From the NCBI RefSeq assembly GCF_004664715.2, contig NC_051072.1, forward strand, positions 33,196,642 to 33,260,641: a DNA stretch of 64,000 nt, given 5' to 3'. The translations under genes and the position numbers were made by a program. The notes under the pieces were generated by a model. It was given only the letters and a program-made list of their open reading frames with translations, did not search any database and was not told the DNA's origin. Numbering within the stretch: position 1 is the stretch's first letter; each line of letters starts with the position of its first letter. The stretch comes from Peromyscus leucopus. Lineage: Eukaryota; Chordata; Mammalia; Rodentia; Cricetidae. This document shows, in pieces, positions 33,440 through 46,069 of the stretch.

Positions 33440-34100
33440 AACTATTTTGAAAAATGTTTGGTTACATGCCAACACATAGTCTTACCACACTGTCTGGCTT
33501 TTGTATACACCCAAACTCGTGAAATCTTGCACACACAGTAAAGCCTCCTAACAAAAGACTATGAGGGCTTCCTGAAAACCTTGGAGTATCTGACAAGTCC
33601 CCTCCTGAGTGACTGGATAAACACACTGTGGTCTTTCCACCAAACATCAAGGTACTAATGAAGTGGGGCTTTTAACACATTGTGCTAATTACAGCAAGCC
33701 AGACTGAAGAAGTTACTGCATAACTCACTAGAACCGCAAGACTATAAAGATAACAAAAGGGTGAGTGGGTGCTAGGTGCTGGGGACAGGAGTTTCAACAC
33801 AAGGGACTATAAGGGAAATCAAAGTGGTTGGTAGGAAAGATAATGGATATAACACTGGTACTTGAGCAAACATAGAAATATATAACACAAATAATGAACT
33901 CTCCTGTGTATGTTGGACCTTATCAGCCCTCATGTTTTGATAAAGACTGATCATTTATACTGCACATTATACAGGAAATAAGGGTATTCATAAGCTGATG
34001 CCACTGAAGGAATGGGCATGTATATATGTTCTTCATGCTCCCTACTCAGCTCTCTGTAAACCTGAAAAGCACTGTAAGGAATAACACCAATTCACTTAGA
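33440..34100 (+). mobile_element. Ancient L1M 3' end (plus)
   Basis: 'gaaaaatgtttggttacatg', 'gactggataaacacactgtg', 'cactagaaccgcaagactat', 'gtgagtgggtgctaggtg', 'actcagctctctgtaaacct' and 'gaaaagcactgtaagg' follow the order of mammalian-wide L1MA/L1MB 3' sequence. Strongly diverged, so older than the rodent Lx copies. Confidence 0.6.
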
Positions 34101-34112
34101 AATTCAATCTCT

Positions 34113-34508
34113 CAATTTTGTAGCTAGAGTTTTTCTGCCTTGCCCACAGTCAGGACAAACCTGTCACCCACCAGTCCCACAGCCAGCTCAAACCCAACCA
34201 AGTAAACACAGAGACTTATATTGCTTACAAACTGTATGGTTGTGGCAGGCTTCTTGCTAACTGTTCTTATAGCTTAAATTAATCCATTTCCATAAATCTA
34301 TACCTTGCCACGTGGCTTGTGGCTTACTGGCGTCCTCACATGCTGCTTGTCATGGCGGTGGCTGGCAGTCTCTCCCTCTGCCTTCCTATTCCAATTCTCC
34401 TCTCTGTTAGTCCCACCTATACTTCCTGCCTGCCCACTGGCCAATCAGTGTTTTATTTATTGACCAATCAGAGCAATTTAACATACAGACCATTCCACAG
34501 CACAATTT
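34113..34508 (-). mobile_element. Solo ERVK-type LTR (minus), 6-bp target duplication
   Basis: LTR at 34119-34502 (384 bp); on the minus strand it starts TGCTGTGGAATGGTC and ends CTCTAGCTACA. caattt at 34113-34118 and 34503-34508 is a perfect 6-bp duplication, the length typical of ERVK integrases. It shares the 'attggtcaataaataa' and 'cagtttgtaa...aatataag' blocks with the LTR at 25446. No internal sequence adjoins, so it is a solo LTR left by LTR-LTR recombination. Confidence 0.9.
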
Positions 34509-34979
34509 CACTGTTGTTATTTTAGGAAATTAAATGGCATCTTAAGATCTCACTGAAATTCTGAATAAATGCATAGACTCTTCAATGGGCATTTACATAA
34601 ATCTTGATGTCATAATGATTCTGTCTTTACAAAAGGATCCCATGAATACTACTTTTAGATGTTGAAGCTTGATATGAAAAAAAAAGAGACACTGGAAGTT
34701 GAGAAAGAAAAGGAAAGGCAGCTTATTTGAATCTAATAGTCATTTCAACTCTTCATAAAAGATGCCTTTGGATATCAGACAAAATTTAGTATGTATGTTT
34801 TATACTGTAAAGATAAACGAACCAAACAAAACCAAGCACTAAACTGATGGAGCAAGTGTTGTTTTATTGCATTCCTTAAGCATCCCTACTTGTGCACATT
34901 TGTGTGTGCGTGTGTTACAGAAGAGCTGAGACAAGAGAGATCTATGATCTCTCCAGAGTCTGAAAATATGTATGTCTTA
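34509..34979. other. Unique sequence
   Basis: Nothing recognised. Confidence 0.4.
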
Positions 34980-35187
34980 CGTAGTTGAATTTCTAAATGG
35001 TCTTATTAAATAAAAAACATGGAGCCAAATACAGGGATATTAGAGAGATCTAGGAAATAGGGGAAGCCACTAGCCAACCTTACCTCACCAACTCTGCAAC
35101 TTCCAAATGTGAGATACTTCCTGTCTACCCACATCTTTATGCCTTGCTCTTCTGCCATCTGTTGTGCTCTATCTATTCAGCTACATC
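34980..35187 (-). mobile_element. Composite repeat, subfamily A, truncated (minus)
   Basis: Keeps only the 3' ~200 bp of the family: 'gtagttgaatttctaaatgg', 'tcttattaaataaaaaac', 'cagccaaccttacctcacc'-type block, 'gagatacttcctgtctaccc', 'gccttgctcttctgccatct'. The 5' two thirds seen at 2733-3234 are missing, as in 5'-truncated retrocopies. Confidence 0.72.
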
Positions 35188-35467
35188 AAAATCTCTCATC
35201 TTCTCAAATGATCTATGGCTAGAAATTTTTCTAGTGTGCTTATATTTTTAACTAAAATTATGTTTTTATTGTCTTGGCATGAACTAAGAAATTGTCAAAA
35301 AATCATCAATTTTTACAGTACTTAATACTAGAAGACAAAAGGTTGACTTGTAGGGGCAACATACTCTGCTCTGGCTACTATGCATGATATATCCACAAGA
35401 TGTGTAAACCAATGCATCTACATGCAGGATAGAACTCCCTACCCTGACTGTTCTGGAATGCACAAAG

Positions 35468-35654
35468 CATTTGTGGCTTTTTTTTTTTTTTTTTTTGGTT
35501 TTTCGAGACAGGGTTTCTTTGTGCAGCTTTGCGCCTTTCCTGGAACTCACTTGGTAGACCAGGCTGGCCTCGAACTCACAGAGATCCGCCTGCCTCTGCC
35601 TCCCGAGTGCTGGGATTAAAGGCGTGCACCACCACCGCCCGGCCATTTGTGGCT
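35468..35654 (-). mobile_element. B1 SINE (minus), 11-bp target duplication
   Basis: Body 35479-35643: 17-18 T tail, 'tcgagacagggtttctttgt', 'gcagctttgcgcctttcctg', 'gtgctgggattaaaggcgtg'. catttgtggct at 35468-35478 and 35644-35654 is a perfect duplication. One of the best-preserved B1s here, hence probably young. Confidence 0.96.
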
Positions 35655-38384
35655 CTTAAGAAGATAATTACAGAAACACCCTTTGATCCCTTGACTAAGT
35701 CTTAAGTATAATGTGTTGATGGTGGTGCAGTCAGCAAGAGGCTCAGACTGTATCATGCACGATGCTTTAACTTTTGCATCTGCTTTGGCATTGTTTCATA
35801 GAAATCACAAACTAAATAAACAAAACTAAAATTAATAAGTATTCACTGAGCACAAAGAAATCTAAGTGATATGCTAACTACCAGGAATTAAATAGGAGAA
35901 AATTCTTGGTTCAAATTTCAGTTGTAACTTTGAACATTTCTTCACTCTGTACGTAACATCTCAAATTTAGACTTTACAATAATCCAAATCAAATGATAGG
36001 CGGTGATGAAATCTAGAGTTTTGTCTCCTTCGTGGAGGTGACTGACAGAGGAATGTATTTCAGAATTCTTTTTGCCTATTTTTTGGAATCTTTAACATGC
36101 TTTATTTCTGAGAAACTATTCCTTAAGTAAATTCTAACATATCATTGATGTTACTTTACTTTGTATTTTACTATGGAAATTATCATTTTGCATCTTTAAA
36201 GCATAAAACTCACATATAGGCTTCAAAATATGTAATATTACAAGTTGCTTTAGATCTAACACATTAACAGTATGATTTAGAATCACATAAAAAACCTTCT
36301 AATTATATATGCATATATAATTACATATGCACACATTTCATGATGCCTTTATTAAAGATAATACTAAAGTAATTTAAAGAATATATTTAGTATTAGAGGC
36401 CCAAGACATTTTTCCAAAATAAAAAATCATAGGAATTACTTATTATGCATGTATTTGATTAAAAATAAATAAGAAGAGGTATTCATTAAAGAATGATTAC
36501 TATAGGGAAAAAGATATAAAAAAATTACTTGAAAATGATAAAAGGATATTTTCTTTGGCCACAGTAGTCTTGATAGTCTTTCATCCTCAATGTAAGAGAA
36601 TAATAGAAAATTGCATGAAGATATTCTTATTCAGCTTTTAGCTATTGGTCCTTTGATCTTTGGAGTGTGTATTAAATTTTCTAATTTAAAACATGCTAAA
36701 TAATTTATAGAAAATAGCAAAGGCTGAACACACCAAATATTACTTCTGAAAACTGATTGTATTTCAAAAGATGCTTTTCCATTCAAAGCAAGTATGTCCA
36801 CTTAAAAATATGTATTTAATTGAATTTTTAATTTAATCAACTCAAAGCTATGAATTTAGCAATGCTCATGAAAGAAAGAGATTAAAGATGAATAGAGAGA
36901 GGAGGTTCCCATCCTGCCTTGCCGGTACCTTTCAGATTTCACCTGAAGGGGCCACCCACTAGTTTTCTGAACAATGTTTTCCACATGGTTATTAAATCCC
37001 ATGGACAACAAAATAATAGGCCAGTTGATTTCACTTAGGACTTTCTTTAGCTCATTAAGTCTTGGGGTTTTCATATGGAAAGTCAAACATGCTGTATTTT
37101 TCTTACAATAGGGCAGTAGGTATATTGAGTTTGATTTAAAAAAAAAACTACTACATGTATCAAGTTGTAATTTTGACTTTAAAAACATTTTTTTATAAAG
37201 GAAAGAACCAAAAATATTGTCTAAATGGTGAAAAGTCATAATGCAAAAGTTCAGGGACATAAAATAAATACAGACATGCACACATAATTAAGTATTCAAC
37301 TGTATGGTTCACCATGGGGAAAACATTAATTAAAAGAAGAGTCATAAAATTATTCATGAGTCTGTTTGAGTTGTATGATGTAATATTGTCTTCTATCTTT
37401 AAAAGCCATTGATTAACTTCTGAAGGGAATTACATAAACTTTTATAACTTCTTTTAATAATCAACTTTTGCAAGGTAGGTTTTGGCAAGGAATGATGTAG
37501 GAAATACCTTTCCTTTAGATAAGAAACGAATACTGCATTGCAACCGGTTTGACCATTTTACCATGTTGGCATTCAAATACAGAATTAATTATTCTGACAC
37601 CATCCAGAGAAAAAGAAGAAAGAAGTATAAATTGTGAGACACATCCTAGCATTGAGCCCTTCAATTGCAAAATCAATGAGAGCCTAATGAAACCACTCCA
37701 CATCAGCCAGGTAAAAAGTCCAGCTGCCAAAGAGACAAAGTGTCAGAAACTATCAGTGAAGAACAAGCAATCAATGAAATGTGAGTGGGAAAACAAGCTT
37801 TTCTCTCTATCTTCAACTATGCAAACAGCAGCAATTTCAAAACCTCCAGAAGCACAGCTCTACTGATAGTGACACAGAGCAGAGCTGATTGCTCCCCCTG
37901 GTCCTGCAGAAAGCTTCAAAGTTGCTTGATTATGGATAATCACTCCATTCATGAGGTGATGTTGACTCCTCTAGATTTGTATTTAACCTTATCTTAGAAA
38001 ATGTACAATTATCAAATAATACAATCACACACACACACACACTTCAAACACTAAATTCTTTTGTTGCAATTGGATGAAATAACTACATTATCAACAACTA
38101 TTTCAAAGTTACCACCACAAACTTTGGTGATTGATAAAGATTAGTCATTGTAAGTATGCAGTGTGTTGAATGCCAAAGATTCGGTTTATCAGTTCAGATA
38201 GACTGTGGTCTCATACAGGTGAAAAAGGAGTCAGGAACAGGATATGCTGGTATTCATGATATTCAACAGCTTTTGATTATTCAAAAGTCAGAGAAATCAA
38301 CCAACATATCAAAAAATTTAAACGTGAAAAAGGTTGATAACTTAAAATGTCTGAATTATGGAAATAAGTGTGTATTTGGGGCTT
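35655..38384. other. Unique AT-rich sequence
   Basis: No repeat recognised. The longest stop-free frame of the window that is not a microsatellite (141 codons, minus, 36856-37281) and a 105-codon plus frame (37549-37866) lie here. Neither has a recognisable motif, signal peptide or splice context good enough to call. A short (CA)n lies at 38028-38041. Confidence 0.45.
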
Positions 38385-38515
38385 AGGTGTCTCATTTTAA
38401 AGATGAGGTGACCCAAGCCTTAAGTAATGTATGGTTTTTGCTTGAGTGATACAGCCAAGGTGAGGATCATGTTCTCTGAGTCTAGATTTCTGTGCTTTAT
38501 TTCTTGTCAGTCTCT
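38385..38515 (-). mobile_element. MIR SINE (minus)
   Basis: 'tctcattttaaagatgaggt', 'tgagtgatacagccaaggtg' and 'ctctgagtctagatttctg' match the core and 5' half of the tRNA-derived mammalian MIR in reverse. Ancient and diverged. Confidence 0.55.
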
Positions 38516-40210
38516 TTGGGGATTGATTATCACCCTGACATCCATTGTTTTTATTTAGGAGAAGAGAAGAGAACTATGACATGCTCAGAACAGCTTCACA
38601 AAGTTCCTCGCAGCTCATTCTACATTCTACTAGTGGCCTAGAAATGCTAACTATTTGCTAGGCAAACAGTATGTACCAGCCCAGCTCTAATTCCTATTAC
38701 CTATTTTTCAAAGTAGTTTATAATGGCACTCTTTTGGGATGTATTTTCTGTATTTTCCAAAAGCAATGAAGCAAAAAGTTTAGTAAGTTTATTGCCTAAC
38801 AGCTGTTTGGAATGCAATGCAGTGGGTTAAGGCTTCCACAGTATCTGTTACAGTGGGACAGAGAGACTAGACTTGTATCTACTCACTGTAATGATAGAAG
38901 AAATGGATAATTTATTTATAGGTGTAGGAAAATAGTTGATACTATTTTCAATAATAGTTGAACACAAAATACAAAATAGTTGAATATAAATACAAAAATC
39001 AATGGCACTTTTTTTTTCCAAAAAGAATAGGATTTGACAGCATGTCTTTTAAAAGGAGTAAAACACATGTATATTTTTTAGTTATTTATGATTGGGTAGA
39101 AACTTCTGGCCTAGTGATTCTGAAATAATGTAAAGATATCTTTGGGAAGCCATCATTAGTAATGTTCATGAATATGCTTCATAACTACATCAGAAGAATT
39201 GGTATAAGAAGATGTTTTTGTCCTCTGTATTTTTCTCAAAATCATAAAGATAAGTTTTGGAAGTCAATGAAGCAATTGAACATTCGCCTCAGGGAAAATG
39301 GGCAAAATGAAACCATAACTAAGTAATTTATTTATATAAGTCAAGTTAAATTTGATTTTTTGTTTATTTACTCATTAGGTTTTGGTAGTTTGAGGGCCTT
39401 CTACATACTAACCAAACACTCTTACCCTGAGATACAAGCCCAGCCTCTGCTCTTTTTGTTTGTGATAACTGAGCTCATAGATCTAAGGAATAGGGTAAAG
39501 GATATAGATTTTCATTTCAGCAAAAATGTTCAAGAACTTTAAGATATTGCTTTTCTTTACGAAAACATGATCAAAATGTTGGGTGATTAATACATTTGAA
39601 CTTGGAAGTTATTGGCTGTAAGTAGCTATTTAGTATTAACCAACCACTCCAACTTACTAACTGAGCATGAAATAGTGACCTTTTTTGTGAATAGTTTTTT
39701 AGTGATATTTTCATAACACTGATGAAGGTATGGCATATCATGATTTACTAGAAACTGAATAACAGACAAACTTCACCAATTTAAAATCTAATGAGATTTC
39801 AGAGTATTGAAAATACTAAAAACAACAAAATGCTAATAATTATAATGTTGACATGAGTAGATATTATAAAAAACCTAATTATTTGGTTTAATATTACTCT
39901 GATAAACATATACTATGTAATTATATGTTTAAAGAGATAAAACAAGAACATCACCAACTGGCTTATAAGTAGTTACCTTAAAAATGGCCCAGTGTTCATT
40001 TGAACACAGGTTCCATGTAAGTTAGGAGTTTGGTGCATCTACAGAAGTAAAAGGAATAAGACCAATTCAAGTGTGTGACCCAAGCCTCATGCCTCACACA
40101 AATGTCAGTGGAAAGGAAGAGTACTTCTCCATGCATTATGGAAGTCATCTTTTGTGGTAGGCAATAGTGTATTAAAGTGTTACTGTATACACATCAAAAA
40201 ATATCAATAA
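38516..40210. other. Unique AT-rich sequence
   Basis: No recognised repeats or genes. Confidence 0.45.
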
Positions 40211-40392
40211 GAATAGAGCCGGGCAGTGGTGGTGCACGCCTTTAATCCCAGAACTCACCCAGGAGGCAGAGCTAGGCCGATCTCTGTGAGTTCGAGGCCA
40301 GCCTGGGCTACCAAGTGAGTTCTAGGAAAAGGCGCAAAGCTACACAGAGAAACCCTGTCTTCAAAAACAAAAACAAAACAAAAATGAATAGA
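40211..40392 (+). mobile_element. B1 SINE (plus), 7-bp target duplication
   Basis: Body 40218-40385, 'gccgggcagtggtggtgcac' to 'gagaaaccctgtct' with an AAAAC tail. gaataga at 40211-40217 and 40386-40392 flanks it. A 4-5 base insertion lies in the left half ('agaactcacccaggagg'). Confidence 0.93.
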
Positions 40393-42222
40393 ACTCTGGG
40401 GAAAGTCTATGATACAAGAAACAGAGATATGGGTTGAAAACTCATTAAATTTTAAGTAAAAAATATTAATTAAAAACAGACTAATTCTAAATCAGTTAAC
40501 TCCAAATATCAAATAAATGATACAGAGAAAGAATACAGAGAAAGCCTTTTTTTGAAAGCTTAAAACAGTGAATCAAGTGCTTGTCACTTATGAGTGGTGG
40601 AGACTGATTCAATAAGTTGAGAGTCAAAATGAATTATGTCAAGTTCCCTTCTTTGAGTCACACTTGTTGATTTTGTGGTTTGAAGTTCTACTTCTCAAAC
40701 AATATGTCAATTTTAATTCTATTTATTCCTTGGTCAGCGCCCCTCTCTTACACAACTACACTTGTGGCATGATAAAGCCAGTGAATCATTTTGAAAACTA
40801 CCTACATGATGATATTTTTACGTTAGGTACAAAACCAGCTATTACATTCTCATTTTATTTTGCCTGATTGTACCCAAGGGTGTTCTGGTATCAGTTTCTG
40901 ACAATAAGATACAGAGGGAAAGCATATGAGAGATATATTCCTCCCTAGAAATGATATTGTACAGTTGGAATTGTATCCTTTTTTTTTCTCCCTCTGAGAC
41001 AGCAGCTGGTATGACGCCATAATATTACTAGCTGGTCTGCCATACTATAAACAGCTGGGGATGATTCTTAAGACATCTTAGAAATACTGGAAAGGAGCAT
41101 CATGGAGTTATGAGTCATTGTAAGACCAAAAAAAAAAAAAGGCCTTCCTTTTTTGTAACTCCTTTTTGGTACCTATTCATTTATTTGGAAACCTGAGGCT
41201 GATTTTACTGTAGCTTTACAAACAAACAAACAGAAAACAGGACAAACAAACTGTAACCTTCATAGCTGCCCATAGAAGGAGAATGGAAAGGAGGAAAAAA
41301 ATCTATGCCACTTTTGTGGTAAGCTGAAATGAAGGTCAGATACATGGTAGTGGGCAGCTAAACAGTGGGGAAGGTGGGTTAGGAAGTTTTGGAGAAAGAG
41401 TAAGGAAGACCAACATACCAAAAAGGCACACTTAGGATGTAGTCAGCGTCACAAAGAAATAGGGAAGGAGAAAAGAGAAGTTAAGGCTTTCACCATCAGT
41501 CAGAAAGGCAGGCACAGGATCTTGTAGGGACTGTACCAAGGGGAAGGAATTCTGGGAAAGAAAAGTACATCACCTCATTAAAGGTATAATTATCCCACCT
41601 ATCTCTTTACCATGGCTTAAAGTAAACCTGCCTTCATAGGGGTGGTGCCACCTTCTTAAGGGTAGTCCCTTAACCAGAACATGGACCAATTTAGCTTAAA
41701 AGAACAAAATGCATGTTTAATCAAAGTGTAGTTAACAGTTTGACTTCTTTCCAAGATCTAAGTTAATATTACATAGTAGTACAAAAATACGAGATTGATA
41801 TGTTTACCTTCTAGGTGCATAATAATCATTTTTTGGAGCCTGTTGTAATATTGAAGAAATTACAGGGGATATTATCATGTCCCTTGAACTCCATGGTAAA
41901 ATAGGTCACAGGGGACTATGGTGCTCTTTCAAAATGTCTTATAGCTTGGCAACCCTTGTGTTCTCCTGTTCAGAGAGGCCATCATGTCTCCACCAAGTGA
42001 ACTTTAAACTGTGTCCGTTCTACAAAGAGAAGGATCAATACAGAGGTCAATTTTTCTCAATGCTTCCAAGATAAGCCATTGGGTAAAAAAAATGGCCTTT
42101 GACTTATTCTTTAAAGATGTAACAACTGGTAGAAGAGTGAATAAAGGGGCCAGAAGTTTGACTCATGCGCAAATGACCTCTGGACACCAGGCTTTCTATT
42201 GGTCTTTATAATCAAAAGGAAA
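40393..42222. other. Unique sequence
   Basis: A 12-bp A run near 41128 and (CAAA)n near 41220. No gene or repeat recognised. Frames at 41877-42211 lack signatures. Confidence 0.45.
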
Positions 42223-42405
42223 ATGGTTGCAGATGGTGAGATGGTTCAGAGGTGAAGAGTGCTTAGTGCTGTTGCAGAGGACCTAGGTTCAATTACTAGC
42301 ACCCACATGTTGCTCACATTGTCTATAATTCTAGTTCTGAATATCTGACAATCTCTGTAACCTCTACGGACACTTGCATGCATACAGTGCACATAAAATC
42401 ACTCA

Positions 42406-42407
<2 letters not shown>
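42223..42407 (+). mobile_element. B3/B2-class SINE (plus)
   Basis: 'ggttgcagatggtgagatgg', 'ttcagaggtgaagagtgct', 'ggacctaggttcaattacta', 'gcacccacatgttgctcaca' and 'gtgcacataaaatcac' match the tRNA-derived head and body of B3. The A and B boxes are recognisable but mutated. The tail has become a CA array. Confidence 0.85.

Positions 42408-42451
<44 letters not shown>
42408..42451. repeat. (CA)n microsatellite at B3 tail
   Basis: About 21 CA units arising at the 3' end of the SINE. Confidence 0.95.
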
Positions 42452-42453
<2 letters not shown>

Positions 42454-43955
42454 AAAAAACAAATAATCAATATTTTAAAAACATAGTTATTTGGAGCCAA
42501 CACATGGTATTAAATATTCAACAGGAAATTTTGATGAAAGAATCATATGACTGGCATTTTTAAACAATACATGGAATTGCACTCTCCTTACATGCTTACA
42601 GACATATGAGATGTTATTTAAACAATCAGTACATACTAATGATTTTCTTTTTAATAAAAAATTCTTCCCAGGTATAAAACATCATAGTCTTGACTCACTT
42701 TCAATACTGCAAGCACATATCTGCAACCAAGAGAGACAAATATATTATCATTTAACCTAAAAAAATTAATTGTGGTTAAATTTATTCTTTCTCTCTCACT
42801 CTCCAGAACACATCTGGGATGGACCTCAAACTATGATCCTAATCACTCCAGCTGCTCTCCAAATTTCTGAGGACATATCCTAGGTTCATCATTCTTCAGT
42901 ACATGTTTAGAGGGCAAAAGAAAAAATGAGAAGGAACTCAGAAGATGGATGCTTTTGTGAGCCCATCAAGAGATTCTAATAGACTTTGATTTAAGCATTA
43001 AATAATATATCCTCTGGCCTGGATTCTCCTGGGTCACTGCCTTGAGTTTGAGATGTTAATAACTCTTGCCTTTGATTTTCCATAATGTCTATTCCCAGGT
43101 GGAACTCAAGGCTTTTCTTTCCTGCCCCCACCTGACAGTTATATAAATAAAAACACTGATGAACTTTTGAGGTCTCCTAGATAAGGCTCACTGGAGGGAT
43201 ACCCCAGTGTAACATCTGATACTACCATTGATCCAGTTCTGCACTAGAAGTTAGAGTTACTTCTTCAGAGTGTGAAATGATAAGAACAGAAGGTAGAATT
43301 TGGCTATATAGTCAGGGTAAACAGATCTCAAATGTGTTCTGTTTCTTTCTTGGCTAAAAGCTAGAGATGTCCTTGATGTTGTCTTAGGTGAACATGAGAA
43401 ATGCCAGAAGTATTTGAGAACTCTGGTCCCTGATCTGGTGCCCAGATGAATTTATTATTACATGTTATAGATGGGGAATGATGAGAGATAACTGGGGGGT
43501 TAAAATAACAAAACCTGGAATAGCAGCTAAGAGTAGCAACACTGAGAACAGAAGTTGTATAAATGTCCTTGGTTCTCCAGTGAGAAGTGCCAGTAGGGAG
43601 TGCTGGTTTCTTTCCTCCTCCTAAATGAGAAACCCTGTCTGGAGGCTGAACATTAAGGTGGGGACATTCGTCTCTTCAAGTGAACATCTTTCAGACTGAA
43701 TATCTAGATTTTTCTTAATAGAAAATGGTTATATTTATTTCTCAATTTCAAGCTATCTCCATGATTTTAGAGTTAGCATTTCAGTTATATGTCTTTTTTC
43801 AAAATTATGAAAGATTGGACTTAAATTGTCTGACACTTCACATTTCTATAAGCCTATAGGCTCTAGAGTCTAGGGTGTCATTCAATGGGCTTATGCTGAA
43901 CTGTACAGCTCATTTAATTAACACTATTGTACTTCATTTCTTAATTATTCCTTTT
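42452..43955. other. Unique sequence
   Basis: Nothing recognised. Confidence 0.4.
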
Positions 43956-44098
43956 TACTTTTTTATACAACTATTTTCTTTCCACATTTCCTTTCCTCCC
44001 TGTAAACCTTCCCATATACCCCTCAATGATCTTTTCCAAATCCATGGCCTCTTTTTTCATTAGTTGTTGCATACATTTATGCATATGTTTATGTATGC
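43956..44098 (-). mobile_element. Old L1 terminal 3' UTR (minus)
   Basis: 'cctttcctccctgtaaacct', 'tcccatatacccctcaatga' and 'ccatggcctcttttttcatt' match the last part of Lx-type L1 3' UTR in reverse. Together with the plus fragment at 44283 it forms an inverted element. Confidence 0.6.
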
Positions 44099-44213
44099 AC
44101 ACTCACACACACACACATACACACACACACATATATACACACACAAACACACTCCAATACACACACACACAAACACACACACACAAACACACACACACAC
44201 ACACAGAGAGGGA

Positions 44214-44281
<68 letters not shown>
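44099..44281. repeat. Compound (CA)n-(GA)n microsatellite
   Basis: Imperfect CA array 44099-44205, then about 75 bp of almost pure GA. Repetitive-peptide frames through it are artefacts. Confidence 0.95.
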
Positions 44282-44282
<1 letters not shown>

Positions 44283-44520
44283 AAATACATACTGACTAAA
44301 CATGAGCCAGACAAGGACAACAATAGACATGCTAATGTGGATAGAGAAAATCCCAGGAGGCCTCAACCCTACACAAAAAAATCTACATAAAAAGCAACTG
44401 AAGTTTAGAGCAGGAGAAATAGTCTTCCCCAGGGAAGAACTCACCAATTGGCTATTCAATATCAAATGGTCAGTGTGGAAAACATATGTAATCCAGTTTT
44501 GTATAGCTTAAATTCATGAG
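44282..44520 (+). mobile_element. Old L1 3' UTR fragment (plus)
   Basis: 'ggaggcctcaaccctacaca', 'gcaggagaaatagtcttccc' and 'aactcaccaattggctattc' are nearly the same as 45700-45930 and match the Lx-type 3' UTR. Confidence 0.65.
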
Positions 44521-45010
44521 TTCCATGGCCTGGCATTTGAAGATGTAAAGACTGTTAATGCTAGTGCTATATAGTTTAAATACATTTATGATGTTTTCAT
44601 TTACTCTAATTCAACAAATATATTATGGATAATGTTTTAATTGTGGACAACTACACTATGTTTTATCAAAACGGACGCAATTTTTCAGAACACTAGATTA
44701 TTCTTAAATGTGCTACATAATAAGTTATCTTTCTCTGTAGAGAGGAGAAATGGCATTTAAATAACATATGTATATATGACATAAAGGTAGAAATAAATCT
44801 GTCTACAGGGACAAAATTGACTAATGGGAAATTGAGAAGTATGAAAAAGAAGGTCGTATAAGGGGCAATACAGTCAACATACAATACATACCTGAAAAAA
44901 TAATTATCTTTGATAAAATATGGAATTTAATGTGCTGATTATTTAGTACATCTTAAACACTCACAAAGATTTGTCAACAATACATAGTGTTTTTTAATAT
45001 GATTATATAG
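44521..45010. other. Unique AT-rich sequence
   Basis: Nothing recognised. Confidence 0.4.
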
Positions 45011-45690
45011 CTGAGGGCCTGAGACATGGCTCAACATTTAAGAGCTCTGAGTTGAAGAGCAGGAAGAGGGATTCTATGAGCAAAGAGAGGCTCAAGATCA
45101 TGATGGGGAAATCTACTGAGACAACTGAACCAAGCTCCTAGGAACTCACAAACTTTAGACAGACATCTGTGGAGCCTGCATGGGACAAGACTAAGTCCTC
45201 TGCATATGGGAGATAGTTGTGTAGCTGAGTCTGTTTGAGGGGCCCCTGGCAGTGGGATCAGGATCTATCCCTGGTGCATGAGCTGGCTTTTTGGAGCCCA
45301 TTACCTATGGTAGACACCTGGTTCACCCTTGATGCTGGGAGAGGGGCTTGGTCCTGCCTCAACTGAATGTACTAGATTTTACTAACACCCCATGAGAGGC
45401 CTTACCCTTTTGAAGGAGGGAATGGAGGGTGGGTTGGTGGTAACAAGGCTGGTGGTAGGAAGCTGGGGGAGGGAAGAGAGGAAGATCTGTGGTTGATGTG
45501 TAAAATGAATAAAATGAAAAAATTAAATAAAAAATGCAATCCAAAAAAAAAAAGAGCACATGTTACTGTTTCAAGAGGATCAGAGTTTGATTTCCAGCAC
45601 CCACCTTGGGTGACTTATAGCAAGCTGTAAACCCAGGTCTATCTAGCTGATCCAACATCTTCTGTCCTCAGTGGATATACAGTTCACAGA
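45011..45690 (+). mobile_element. B2/B3-class SINE split by an L1 insertion
   Basis: Left part 45011-45045 ('cctgagacatggctcaacat', 'ttaagagc') is the SINE head. The body resumes at about 45552 ('agagcacatgttactgtttc', 'cagagtttgatttccagcac', 'ccaccttgggtgacttatag', 'aacatcttctgtcctc'). An L1 3' end occupies the space between. Confidence 0.75.
45038..45557 (+). mobile_element. L1 3' UTR nested in B2/B3 SINE
   Basis: Body about 45046-45551, same lineage as 17840: 'ctatgagcaaagagaggctc', 'gcctgcatgggacaagacta', 'tgcatgagctggctttttgg', 'ggggcttggtcctgcctcaa', G-rich tract, A tail. aagagc before (45040) and after (45552) is the short target duplication. It arrived after the SINE. Confidence 0.82.
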
Positions 45691-46021
45691 ACTTTAGATA
45701 AAACGGCTAACTAACGTGGACAGAACAAGGGCAACAACAATAGATATGCTAATATGGACAGAGGGAAGCCTAGGAGGCCTCAACCCTACACAAAGAACTA
45801 GATGCACTAAGGAGTCCTGAGAACAGGAGAAATAGTTTTTCCCCATGGAAGACCACACCAGTTGGTTATCCAACAACAAATGATCATCTTGGAAAACATA
45901 CATGCAAGTAACATGATACAGAATGAGAAGGTTGTATTTATGTATTTGGTAATGTATGAAAGGCCTTGAATTTTAAAAAAAGCAAGGTAGGTACATGAGA
46001 GAGTTTGGAGGGTAGAAAGAA

Positions 46022-46069
<48 letters not shown>

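Noticed and set aside
36856..37281. 141-codon minus-strand open frame
   Set aside because: Longest frame not made of simple repeats apart from one inside a B1/URR1 region, but in AT-rich DNA with no domain, no codon bias cue and no neighbouring gene structure; length is compatible with chance.
37549..37866. Possible exon with a cagccag/gtaaaaag donor-like site near 37710
   Set aside because: A single donor-like match with a weak acceptor near 37604 and an overlapping opposite frame; no homologous protein recognised.
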